NCBI GenBank assembly: GCA_023380675.1
Contig: JAMCRS010000456.1
Coordinates: forward strand, 2,758 to 30,377
Direction of reading: 5' to 3'
DNA from: Chloroflexota bacterium
Lineage (GTDB): Bacteria; Chloroflexota; Anaerolineae; UBA4142
Length of the DNA: 27,620 nucleotides
The notes under the pieces are model-generated. The model saw only the letters and a program-made list of their open reading frames with translations. It did no database searches and had not been told where the DNA came from. The number at the start of each line of letters is the position of its first letter. Position 1 is the stretch's first letter. Shown here piece after piece: positions 1-6,863 of this stretch. A program made the translations under genes and the position numbers.

Positions 1-1
1 A

Positions 2-1675
2 TGCGTTGCCGAATTGGAGCTGGCCCTGCGGGCGTACGAAGCGCTCGCGGATGTGCCTCGGATCGCGCTGCTGCACCACGACCTTGGCGTTGCCTATCAA
101 ACGCTGGGCAAACCCGAGGCGCAGGCCCATTTCGAGCGCGCGCTCGAGCACTGGCGCAGCGCGAACAACGCGGCGGGATTGGCCAACACGCTGAACAGCA
201 TCGGGGTGAGCCATCATCGGCAGGGCAACTACGCCGCGGCGGTCGAGACCCTCGAGCAGGCGCTGATCCAGGCGCGGCGCGCCGGTCAGCTGCGCGTCGA
301 GGCGCTCGCGCTCGCGAGCCTGGGTGACGTCCAGCGCGACCTGGCCGATTACGCGTCCGCGCAGCGATCGTACCAAACCGCCTACGACATCGGCGTGCAG
401 ATCCGCAGCGGTTTCGTCATCACGTACGCGTTGAACGCGCTGGGCGAGACCTATCGTCTGCTCGGCGACACGCATACGGCTAGCCGGCTCATTCGACAGG
501 CGCTGGAACAAGCCGAGAGCCACGCATCCAATTACGAAGTGGGGCTGACGAAAGTATCGCAAGGAATCCTTGGAGGCGCGCTCGGCGAAACCCGCGAATC
601 GGTCCTGAATCTCGTGCAGGCGACAGCGCTCCTCGATCACGGCGGAGCGCAGCGCGAGAATGCGCGCGCTCATCTGCACCTGGCGCTGGTCCACTTTGGC
701 CAGCGCAAATATCGCCTGGTCGCCGAGCAGCTCAAGGCGACCGCCGAGATCGGTCGACAGATCGGAGAGGACCAGTTCGCGATTGCCGACGGCAAGGCTT
801 TGCTTCCTTTGATCCGGTACGCCGTATCCAAAGGGATCGGGACCGGCTACTTTAGCCGGCTCCTCGCCCGCATCGAGTCCGGACCGCCGCGGGGCGGCGA
901 GCGGATCGTCGAGCCAACGGCAGTCACACTTCCGACGGTGCGGGCACATGCGTTCGGCAAAGCGACCTTGTCCGTCGACCGAAAGCTGTTGACGGCCAAG
1001 GATTGGGACTCGGCCGCGGCCAAAGAGCTGTTCTTCTTCATGCTGGCCAATCCAAAGGGATTGGCCAAAGAGCAGATCTTGGGCGCGCTGTGGTCCGGCG
1101 TCAGGCCGGCGCGGGCAAGCAGCATATTTCATTCCACGGTTTATCGGATGCGGCGCGCGCTTTGGTCCGACTGCTTGAGCTTTGAGAATTCCATTTACCG
1201 GCTCACGTCCGAAATGACCCTGACGTACGACGTGGCCGAGTTCGAAGAGCTGCTGCGACGAGCGCAGCTTGCGCCGGGTCGCGAGGACAAAGCGAAGCTG
1301 TGGGGCAACGCGGTCGCGCTTTACCGCGGCGACTATATGGAAGACTCGTACGACGACTGGTGCACGCCGATCCGGGCCGGCTTGTTGGAAAAGTATCTGG
1401 CGACGCTCGAGTCACTTGCCAAGCTCACCAGCCGGGAAGGAAGGAACGAGCAAGCGATAAGCTACTACCAGCACATCCTGGCCAAGGACAGTTTGAGAGA
1501 GGCGGCGTACGCCGCAATCATGCAGCTGCAGATAAGGTCGGGTGACCGACCGGGCGCGCTCAGGACGTATCGCCAATGCGCAGATGTGTTGAGAGAGGAA
1601 ATGGGGCTTGAGCCAAGCCCACAGACACGTCTCATCTACAAGCAAATTGCCAGAGACGACGACGACTTGACATAA
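2..1675 (+). CDS. TPR / SARP-type (wHTH-BTAD) transcriptional regulator, 5'-truncated by the window edge
   Basis: The frame is open to the left edge, so the N-terminus (often an AAA/NB-ARC or MalT-like ATPase in such proteins) lies outside the window. About 550 residues are visible. The first ~300 are helical TPR-like repeats, with recurrent patterns such as LANTLNSIGVSHHRQGNYAAA. Residues ~310-400 form an OmpR-like winged helix of SARP type: the DWDSAAAKELFFFMLANP, LWSG and FHSTVYRMRRAL segments match the family. Residues ~405-545 are the bacterial transcriptional activation (BTAD) domain, including YRGDYMEDSYDDW and a closing GLEPSP. In this family TPR/BTAD regions receive a signal and the wHTH binds direct repeats to activate transcription. 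The gene ends in TAA and is followed by an intrinsic terminator and then by a promoter carrying tandem repeats, its probable target. Domain assignment is confident; the ligand is unknown. Confidence 0.9.
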   Translation, partial: CVAELELALRAYEALADVPRIALLHHDLGVAYQTLGKPEAQAHFERALEHWRSANNAAGLANTLNSIGVSHHRQGNYAAAVETLEQALIQARRAGQLRVEALALASLGDVQRDLADYASAQRSYQTAYDIGVQIRSGFVITYALNALGETYRLLGDTHTASRLIRQALEQAESHASNYEVGLTKVSQGILGGALGETRESVLNLVQATALLDHGGAQRENARAHLHLALVHFGQRKYRLVAEQLKATAEIGRQIGEDQFAIADGKALLPLIRYAVSKGIGTGYFSRLLARIESGPPRGGERIVEPTAVTLPTVRAHAFGKATLSVDRKLLTAKDWDSAAAKELFFFMLANPKGLAKEQILGALWSGVRPARASSIFHSTVYRMRRALWSDCLSFENSIYRLTSEMTLTYDVAEFEELLRRAQLAPGREDKAKLWGNAVALYRGDYMEDSYDDWCTPIRAGLLEKYLATLESLAKLTSREGRNEQAISYYQHILAKDSLREAAYAAIMQLQIRSGDRPGALRTYRQCADVLREEMGLEPSPQTRLIYKQIARDDDDLT

Positions 1676-1691
1676 GCGGCAACCCCTCTTA

Positions 1692-1728
1692 GCGAAGACG
1701 ACCTGGATTTTGGGTCGTCTTTGCTTTT
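1692..1728 (+). terminator. Intrinsic terminator after the SARP-type regulator
   Basis: A 12-bp stem (GCGAAGACGACC pairing with GGTCGTCTTTGC, including one G-U pair) has a 9-nt loop and is followed directly by TTTT. It starts 17 nt after the stop codon, so it should separate the regulator transcript from the downstream cassette. Confidence 0.85.
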
Positions 1729-1755
1729 GGAACCAAATTGAATACCTGTAAGCGC

Positions 1756-1805
1756 TTTCCGTCAGTGGTTTCGTCAGTATTTCGTCAGTACCTCTCTGAT
1801 ATAAT
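1756..1805 (+). promoter_or_regulatory. Promoter with tandem 11-bp repeats, candidate SARP operator
   Basis: Two perfect tandem copies of TTTCGTCAGTA lie at 1769-1779 and 1780-1790. A third, imperfect copy (TTTCCGTCAGT, one extra C) lies at 1756-1766. An extended -10 element (TGA then TATAAT at 1800-1805) follows 9 bp after the last copy, and no good -35 hexamer is visible because the repeats occupy that position. SARP activators are known to bind heptameric direct repeats with 11-bp periodicity placed about 8 bp before the -10. The geometry therefore fits the regulator encoded immediately upstream. Binding itself is inferred. Confidence 0.7.
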
Positions 1806-1854
1806 TCAAGCAAATCTGCGGGTGAGACCACTCACTATTCCAAGGAGGAAGAAA

Positions 1855-1983
1855 ATGAGAAACTGGAAACTGTTCGCGACCAAGTACGCCAATGGCACCA
1901 CGTTGCGCCTTATCTACATCTTGGTCGCACTCCTCGCGTTGGCGCTCGCCGGCGGCGCTCCGAGCGATTTTGGGGGACATTGA
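1855..1983 (+). CDS. 42-aa single-span membrane or secreted peptide
   Basis: It starts at an ATG preceded by a strong AGGAGG (spacing about 7 nt), which rules out a longer N-terminus. The peptide has a basic N-terminus (MRNWKLFATKY), a hydrophobic stretch at residues ~18-32 and a short C-terminal tail, GGAPSDFGGH. The hydrophobic stretch ends in ALALA before GG, so it could be a signal peptide releasing a ~10-residue peptide, or simply a membrane anchor. It is the first gene after the repeat-bearing promoter, and its stop codon lies 9 nt before the DUF5317 gene. I do not recognise a family. The strong ribosome site and promoter position argue that it is real. Confidence 0.7.
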   Translation: MRNWKLFATKYANGTTLRLIYILVALLALALAGGAPSDFGGH

Positions 1984-1992
1984 GCTTATCTC

Positions 1993-2562
1993 ATGATCCT
2001 TGCCGCTGCCGTCGCAAGCGCCGTGTTCGTAGGGTTACTGCGCGGCGGAAAGCTTGGGCAACTGGCCAACCTGCCACTCCGCTTGGGGTTGGTCGCGCTA
2101 GTTGCCTTTTTGCTCCAGGTCTATCTGATCTACTTTCCCGAGCCGGTCGGGCAGGGCCTTTTGAGCTTTCGCGTGATCGTGTTGCTCTTTTCCTACGGCC
2201 TGCTCGGAGTGGTGATCTGGCACAATCGCGCGCTCCCGGGGCTCTGGGTGATCGGCATTGGACTGCTGGCCAACTTTGCCGTCATGACGCTGAATGGCGG
2301 GTATATGCCGATCACTCCAGAGGCACTCGCGGCCGTCGGTCGCAGCGGAAACATCATCAGCCCGCAATCCGGGAGTCGGGTTTTGGCGACCAAGGACGTG
2401 CTGCTCGCGCGTGATGCGACGGTGCTGTGGTGGCTTTCCGACATATTCATCATCCCGCCGCCCTTCCCCATTCCCAGCGTGTTCAGCGCAGGCGATCTCC
2501 TGATCGCGCTGGGCGTTTTTTGGCTCGTGCAGAGTGGAATGCATGCGGGCCGCGCGCCGTGA
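1993..2562 (+). CDS. DUF5317 family integral membrane protein
   Basis: The 189-aa protein is very hydrophobic, with about five predicted membrane spans (roughly residues 2-16, 28-48, 57-77, 83-100 and 164-184). The conserved-looking NGGYMPITPEAL segment after the fourth span and the FSAGDLLIALG segment near the C-terminus are what I recognise from DUF5317 proteins of Chloroflexota and other Gram-positive-type bacteria. The function of the family is unknown to me. The gene lies 9 nt after the 42-aa peptide gene and has only a weak ribosome site, so translation is probably coupled. It belongs to the transcript starting near 1812. The family call is from memory of motifs. Confidence 0.75.
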   Translation: MILAAAVASAVFVGLLRGGKLGQLANLPLRLGLVALVAFLLQVYLIYFPEPVGQGLLSFRVIVLLFSYGLLGVVIWHNRALPGLWVIGIGLLANFAVMTLNGGYMPITPEALAAVGRSGNIISPQSGSRVLATKDVLLARDATVLWWLSDIFIIPPPFPIPSVFSAGDLLIALGVFWLVQSGMHAGRAP

Positions 2563-2608
2563 GTGGCGTCTGCCTGCGGCACCAAATTCATACTGCCAGG
2601 AGGGTTCC

Positions 2609-2941
2609 ATGCCTTTCGAGTCTTTACAGTCTGTCGTCGGAACGGCGGTGATCGATTCGAATTTTCGGAACGCGCTGCTGAACGATTCACGCCGGGATGC
2701 GATCGGCCCATTCGATCTGACCGAGGAAGAGACCGCGGCTTTGATGCAGATCCGGGCTGACACGCTCGAACAGTTTGCGGATCAGGTTCACCGGTGGATC
2801 ATGGATCAGATGAAACAGGTGGAGCCGCCGCCGTTACTGCTGCCGAGCCGCGGCCCGGCCCGCGCTCGGAAGGAGCTCGAGCCATCCCGTGCGCCGGCAG
2901 CCGCTCACGCGGGTGCGCGTTCGCCTGCATTTGTTTCTTGA
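2609..2941 (+). CDS. NHLP-clan (Os1348-like) small protein, RiPP-leader-like
   Basis: The start is the ATG preceded by AGGAGGG at 2598-2604; upstream codons in the same frame overlap the DUF5317 gene and are unlikely. The product is 110 aa. Residues ~10-65 resemble the nitrile-hydratase-like leader peptide clan: VVGTAVIDSNFRNALLND, then FDLTEEETAALMQI and a helical LEQFADQVHRWI. In that clan the segment is usually a leader for a modified peptide. The remaining ~40 residues are Pro/Ala/Arg-rich with no Cys and few Ser/Thr, so there is no obvious modifiable core and no double-glycine cleavage site. No modification enzyme is encoded nearby. It could be an orphan precursor or a small protein that reuses the leader fold. 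The clan call is moderately sure and the function open. Confidence 0.65.
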   Translation: MPFESLQSVVGTAVIDSNFRNALLNDSRRDAIGPFDLTEEETAALMQIRADTLEQFADQVHRWIMDQMKQVEPPPLLLPSRGPARARKELEPSRAPAAAHAGARSPAFVS

Positions 2942-3063
2942 ATTCGACGCCTGTTCAGGCAGTCCGCCCGGACCATGGAAACGGAACGGAGCCCGGACTG
3001 CAGGTCGAACGGCATCGCTTCGGTCGGCGGAACGGGCAAGACCGGTTCGACAGAAAGCACAAA

Positions 3064-3897
3064 ATGATTGCAACGACGTTGGTCGCGAACGACCTGACAA
3101 CCGAAATCTCGGAATTGCGTGACGAGCTACGCCGCGCGCAGGCTGACCTGCGACGGGCAGACGAATCCAGGCGCAGGTTAGTCGATCTCACCTCCCGAGA
3201 GCTGCGGACTCCGATCACGCTTTTGCTCGGTTACGCCAGGCTGCTTGAAAACGATGACGCAGAAACCACGAAGGATTACGCCAGGGTTATTTCGAACCAC
3301 GCGCGGCAGCTCAAGAACGCCGTCGATCTGCTGATTACGCTGCAGCGGATCGACGCCGGCGATCTCGTGGTGCGGGCAGAGCGATTGGGTCTGGCCGAAG
3401 TCATTCGGGAGGCCGTGAATTGCCGCCAGCGCGAGCTCGAAGAGAAAGAATTGCCAATTCAGGTCGAGGTCGACGACGGGGTGATCGTCAATGCGGACCG
3501 CGAGCTGCTGCACTTGATGGTCACACAGGCTCTTTCATACGCGATCCTGCGAACAACGCCGCACCAACTCATCGTCGTTCAAGTGTCCGTGGCGGCGTCG
3601 ACCGCGATCGTCAGCGTTCGAAGCCGCTCACAGGGAGCGGCCGCGGAGACCGCGGCGCCGGCCCCCGACCAAGGCCAGATGGCGAACGAGGTCGCATGCG
3701 ATTGCGACCGCCTAGGGCTAACCCTGCTGGCTACAAAGGCGCTTGCAGAACTGCACGGCGGAGCCCTGTGGCTCGGCGATCCGGATGACGGAGGCATCGA
3801 CCTCTCATTTTCGCTTCCGCGGATCGACCCGCCGGCGCAGATAACTCCCGCCGCCGGCACTCCGTACCGGAGCCAGATGCGGACAGCCGTGTTCTAG
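3064..3897 (+). CDS. Degenerate histidine-kinase-like protein (HisKA lacking the phospho-acceptor His)
   Basis: The only in-frame ATG outside the preceding gene is at 3064, giving 277 aa. Residues ~14-40 form a charged coiled coil leading into a HisKA-like dimerisation helix. The H-box reads TSRELRTPIT, so Arg45 (codon CGA) replaces the histidine normally autophosphorylated in SHELRTPLT. The HATPase region (~105-250) is also degraded: the N-box asparagine is absent (VTQALSYAI), no DxGxG G1 box is visible, and only a G2-like RLGLTLLATKALAELHGG remains. There is no membrane span or sensor domain. It is probably a pseudokinase or a dimeric scaffold. It is the last gene of the SARP-linked cassette and ends just before a terminator. 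Confidence 0.8.
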   Translation: MIATTLVANDLTTEISELRDELRRAQADLRRADESRRRLVDLTSRELRTPITLLLGYARLLENDDAETTKDYARVISNHARQLKNAVDLLITLQRIDAGDLVVRAERLGLAEVIREAVNCRQRELEEKELPIQVEVDDGVIVNADRELLHLMVTQALSYAILRTTPHQLIVVQVSVAASTAIVSVRSRSQGAAAETAAPAPDQGQMANEVACDCDRLGLTLLATKALAELHGGALWLGDPDDGGIDLSFSLPRIDPPAQITPAAGTPYRSQMRTAVF

Positions 3898-3920
3898 CGC
3901 GTGGAATAGACCGTGACAAA

Positions 3921-3957
3921 AAAGAGATGCCTGTCTCACGTGCGAGACAGGCATTTT
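3921..3957. terminator. Bidirectional intrinsic terminator between convergent genes
   Basis: A perfect 11-bp stem, ATGCCTGTCTC with GAGACAGGCAT, has a 6-nt loop. It is followed by a T run on the plus strand and preceded by an A run (AAAAAA at 3918-3923), which becomes a T run on the minus strand. It can therefore end both the kinase-like gene and the LCP gene that approaches from the right. Confidence 0.9.
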
Positions 3958-4066
3958 AGTTTGACGGAAGGCCCGTCAATCCGACTTGCCGCGCGGGTCG
4001 GGTCCAGGCACGGCGTGATCGCGCAGCGGCGGCGCGGTCGGCGAACGGCGAATCGGAGCGCTCGCC

Positions 4067-5404
4067 TCACGGCGTCGGCGGCGGCGTCCAGTCCGATCCC
4101 AGAATGATGGTCAGGTCGTCGTCGCTCTTGACGTTGGTGCTTTGCCGGATATTCTCCGGATCGACGTTGAAAAGGTTGGAGAGCGCGGTCACCGTGCTGT
4201 CTTTCTTGCCGCTGTAATCGATCAGCACCGTCTTGGTATAGTCGAACCGGTCCGCGTTCCCGTACGCGGTGACTAGGAAACCTTGGGACTGGAGATATTT
4301 GGCCGTACGTTCGGACGCCGTGGTGTCCGACGTGCCGTTGAGGACGAGGACGCGCGCGGCCTCCTGTGCGATTTGCGCCGTTTGGTTCGTGGACGCGTTG
4401 TTCGTGGGAATGATCTGCTGCATCAACTGGCCGATCTTGGCGCGGTCCGGCCAAAGGACGTCCGCGCCGGTGCTGGCGCGAAATTCGACCGTCATCGTCT
4501 GGTCGATCGTGGCGGTCTTGATGCTGTCGGTCTTGACCTTGGAAGCGGCCGCGGCGAGCGCGATCACCTCTTGCGGCTGCATGTCCGTCTGGACAGTCCC
4601 CGACATCGAACTGAGCAGCGCCGGCAGCTTGGGAAGCAAATCCAGCCTCAGTGCCTTGTCCCGAATGGCCATGAGAATTTGGACCTGCCGCCGCGATCGC
4701 TCAAAGTCGTTGTCGCCGTGCCGCGATCGAGCGTACTCCAGCGCAGTTTCGCCGTCCATATGCTGCCAGCCGGCCGGAATGTGGATCGGCTTGACGCCAA
4801 AATTCTCGTCCGGGTAGGTCGGGTCGTCGATCGCTTTGGGGACGTAGACGTCGATCCCGCCGAGGGTGTCCACCACCTTGCGGAATCCGCCAAAGTCGAT
4901 GATCACGTAGTAGTGTATCCGGACGCCTAGGTTGTACTCGACGGTCTTCATGGCGAGCGCGGGTCCCCCGCCGGGGTACTTGTTAAGATCGCCATAGAAC
5001 AGCGCCGTGTTGATCCGGTCCTCTGTGACGCCGGGGATGGGGACGTAAAGGTCACGCGGAATCGTCACGAGCCCGGCCGTCATCGTCTTGGGATCGAGCG
5101 AGGCGATCATCATGACGTCGCTGCGACAAGGACACTTTTCGGAAGGCCGACGGTCCACTCCCATCACGAGCACATTGACGCGCTCGCCGGCGGCGATGTT
5201 GGGCGCAGTGGATCGCGCGGGCTGCGCGCCCACGCTCAACACTGGAAGATCGCCGATGTCCGGCAGTCCGAGCGTGAGCACGGCCTCTCGAACCGTCTCG
5301 TAAATCTGATACGCGAAGAAAAGCCCGCCGCAAACGAACATCGCGACGAGCAGTGCGGCTAGCAGTTGTAGCGCCGTATCGCTGCGTCCGTGTTGCCCAG
5401 TCAA
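4067..5404 (-). CDS. LytR-CpsA-Psr (LCP) family cell-envelope ligase
   Basis: The 445-aa protein has one N-terminal membrane span (~13-33). It is followed by an extracellular LCP domain (~75-260) with the expected basic and acidic residues: GVDRRPSEKCPCRSDVMM, TIPRDLYVPI, RINTALFYG and LEYARSRHGDNDFERSRRQ. A C-terminal LytR_C-type domain spans ~345-440 (ARVLVLNGTS through LTIILGSDW). LCP enzymes transfer polyisoprenyl-phosphate-linked glycopolymers to peptidoglycan or other acceptors at the outer face of the membrane. The start is TTG, chosen because AGGAGG lies 4 nt upstream and no in-frame ATG is available. The gene is transcribed alone from a good promoter and is divergent from the rodZ-like gene, which also fits a role in envelope assembly. 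Confidence 0.93.
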   Translation of the reverse strand: MTGQHGRSDTALQLLAALLVAMFVCGGLFFAYQIYETVREAVLTLGLPDIGDLPVLSVGAQPARSTAPNIAAGERVNVLVMGVDRRPSEKCPCRSDVMMIASLDPKTMTAGLVTIPRDLYVPIPGVTEDRINTALFYGDLNKYPGGGPALAMKTVEYNLGVRIHYYVIIDFGGFRKVVDTLGGIDVYVPKAIDDPTYPDENFGVKPIHIPAGWQHMDGETALEYARSRHGDNDFERSRRQVQILMAIRDKALRLDLLPKLPALLSSMSGTVQTDMQPQEVIALAAAASKVKTDSIKTATIDQTMTVEFRASTGADVLWPDRAKIGQLMQQIIPTNNASTNQTAQIAQEAARVLVLNGTSDTTASERTAKYLQSQGFLVTAYGNADRFDYTKTVLIDYSGKKDSTVTALSNLFNVDPENIRQSTNVKSDDDLTIILGSDWTPPPTP

Positions 5405-5433
5405 ATGTCCTCCTGAGGGATGGGAGCCGGGGA

Positions 5434-5462
5434 ATTATAGCACAACCAACGCGCGCACACAA
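5434..5462 (-). promoter_or_regulatory. Promoter of the LCP gene (TTGTGT-17-TATAAT, extended -10)
   Basis: On the minus strand, TTGTGT (5462-5457) and TATAAT (5439-5434) are separated by 17 bp, with TGC directly before the -10. The 12-mer TTGTGCTATAAT is identical to the one before the metalloprotease gene near 15161-15172. Confidence 0.75.
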
Positions 5463-5473
5463 AATCGAGGATG

Positions 5474-5494
5474 AGGGCTCGAGGATGGAGCCCT
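5474..5494. other. Hairpin in the LCP / rodZ-like divergent region
   Basis: AGGGCTC pairs with GAGCCCT around a 7-nt loop. TTTGCTTTTT follows on the plus strand, giving a terminator-like shape just upstream of the rightward promoter. No gene ends here, so it may insulate the rightward promoter from read-through or be incidental. Confidence 0.4.
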
Positions 5495-5495
5495 T

Positions 5496-5523
5496 TTGCT
5501 TTTTGGGGCTTGTGTGGTAAACT
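5496..5523 (+). promoter_or_regulatory. Candidate promoter of the rodZ-like operon
   Basis: TTGCTT (5496-5501) and TAAACT (5518-5523) are separated by 16 bp, and TGG precedes the -10, giving an extended -10. It would produce a leader of about 80 nt before the rodZ-like start. Confidence 0.5.
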
Positions 5524-5611
5524 GGCTCGCGCGGCCGAAGGGCAAGGCTGGGGTGGTCCGGGCATCCGCTCCGGCAAAGCTGCAGACAACGCCCGTTGGT
5601 GCAATCGAGCG

Positions 5612-6844
5612 ATGTCTTTTCTGGGTGAGCGACTGCGTCAGGAGCGGGAGGCGCGCGCGATCACGCCGCTGCAGGTGGAGATCGACACGCGTATCCGCGC
5701 AAACGTCATTGTGGCGCTCGAGGAGGGTGACCTGAGCCACCTTCCTCCGGAGCCGTTTCTGCGCGGCCTCATCCGATCCTATGCAAACTATCTCGGCGTC
5801 GACGCGGATCAGATGCTCGAACTGCATGCCGCGGATTCTGCGCCGCCCCCGCCGCCCGGCCGGCCGCCGTCCGTGCGCAGACCAACGGCGCCGGTTCCAC
5901 CCGCTCCGCCGGCTCCACCGCCGGCGAGCCAGGTACTCCCGGTGCCAAGACCAGCCCGGACGAGCACTCCGCCGCCGGCTGCGCCGGCTCCAAACGGTCA
6001 TCCGCCGTCGCAGCGCGTGTCCAGTCCGCCCTCGAGTCTGCCAGAGCAATCCGGTCTGGGTGAAATCGCACCTGCATCCACGCCTCGCGTCGAGGAGACG
6101 CCGCCGCCACCGCCGGAGGCGTACGAGCCGCCGGAGTACACGGTGGGCGCCGGCGCGGCTCCTTCCGCGACGCCGTTCCTGGCGCACATGTCCCGCCGCG
6201 GTTTCCCCCTTCCTGTGATCGTGCTCGTCGCGGTGGCGCTCATCCTGTTTTGCATTGCAGTGACGCTCGTCGCAGTGACGCGCATTGCGCCGGCGGTATT
6301 GTCGGCGTCGAGCACAAGAAGTACGCCAACTCGACCGTTGCCGACGATCGCACCTACACTCGCGCCCGGCACCGCGCCGACCGCGATCCCGACGCTCGCC
6401 GAGACGGCACAGCCGTTCGCCACGTTTGCCGGGATCGCGACCGCCCCGTCCGGGACGGTTGTCCCATTGATCAGAGGCGGCGGCAGCCTCGAGCTCGGCG
6501 TCGAAGCTACGGAGCCGATCACGCTGCGGGTCGCCGTCGACAACGTCGTCGCCTTCGACGGTCAGTTAGACGCCGGCGCGTCGCGAGCGTGGACGGCCAA
6601 CACGGCCCTCTACGTGCGTGTCGAAAACCCGGGGGGCGCCACGCTCACATTTGACGGGAGCACGAAATGGTTTGGCGCACGCAATTACGCGGAACGGAGC
6701 GTTCTGGAACGCCAATGGACGCTGAACGACCGCGGCACGCCGGTCAGCGTCGCGCCCGTTTCTCCGCCCGCCGCCTCAACGCCGACAGCCGCGGTTCCTA
6801 ACGCGCCGGCTGCCGCGCCATCGGCCACCGTTACACCATTCTAG
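5612..6844 (+). CDS. RodZ-like protein: cytoplasmic HTH_25, TM span, extracytoplasmic DUF4115
   Basis: The start at ATG 5612 gives MSFLGERLRQEREARAITP, the canonical beginning of RodZ helix-turn-helix domains; the ribosome site is weak. The 410-aa protein has an HTH_25 domain (~1-72, including the VIVALEEGDLSHLPPEPFLR and SYANYLGVD segments). It continues with a Pro/Ala-rich linker (~75-190), one membrane span (~199-221), a second low-complexity linker and a DUF4115-type beta domain (~293-380). RodZ ties the MreB cytoskeleton to the wall-elongation machinery in rods; homologues in other bacteria share the architecture with less certain roles. It heads a run with FkbM and GT-C genes and is divergent from LCP. 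The family is sure; calling it functional rodZ would be too specific. Confidence 0.88.
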   Translation: MSFLGERLRQEREARAITPLQVEIDTRIRANVIVALEEGDLSHLPPEPFLRGLIRSYANYLGVDADQMLELHAADSAPPPPPGRPPSVRRPTAPVPPAPPAPPPASQVLPVPRPARTSTPPPAAPAPNGHPPSQRVSSPPSSLPEQSGLGEIAPASTPRVEETPPPPPEAYEPPEYTVGAGAAPSATPFLAHMSRRGFPLPVIVLVAVALILFCIAVTLVAVTRIAPAVLSASSTRSTPTRPLPTIAPTLAPGTAPTAIPTLAETAQPFATFAGIATAPSGTVVPLIRGGGSLELGVEATEPITLRVAVDNVVAFDGQLDAGASRAWTANTALYVRVENPGGATLTFDGSTKWFGARNYAERSVLERQWTLNDRGTPVSVAPVSPPAASTPTAAVPNAPAAAPSATVTPF

Positions 6845-6863
6845 CTTTGCAGCACGCGGCACC

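Noticed and set aside
1..327. Open frame from ATG at position 1 (108 codons)
   Set aside because: It is Arg/Ala-rich without family features and lies out of frame inside the TPR region of the regulator, whose frame (from base 2) is clearly coding.
2098..2763. Long minus-strand open frame opposite the DUF5317 and NHLP-like genes
   Set aside because: It is opposite two genes with good domain patterns, has no ribosome site and no recognisable motif; such frames are common in GC-rich DNA.
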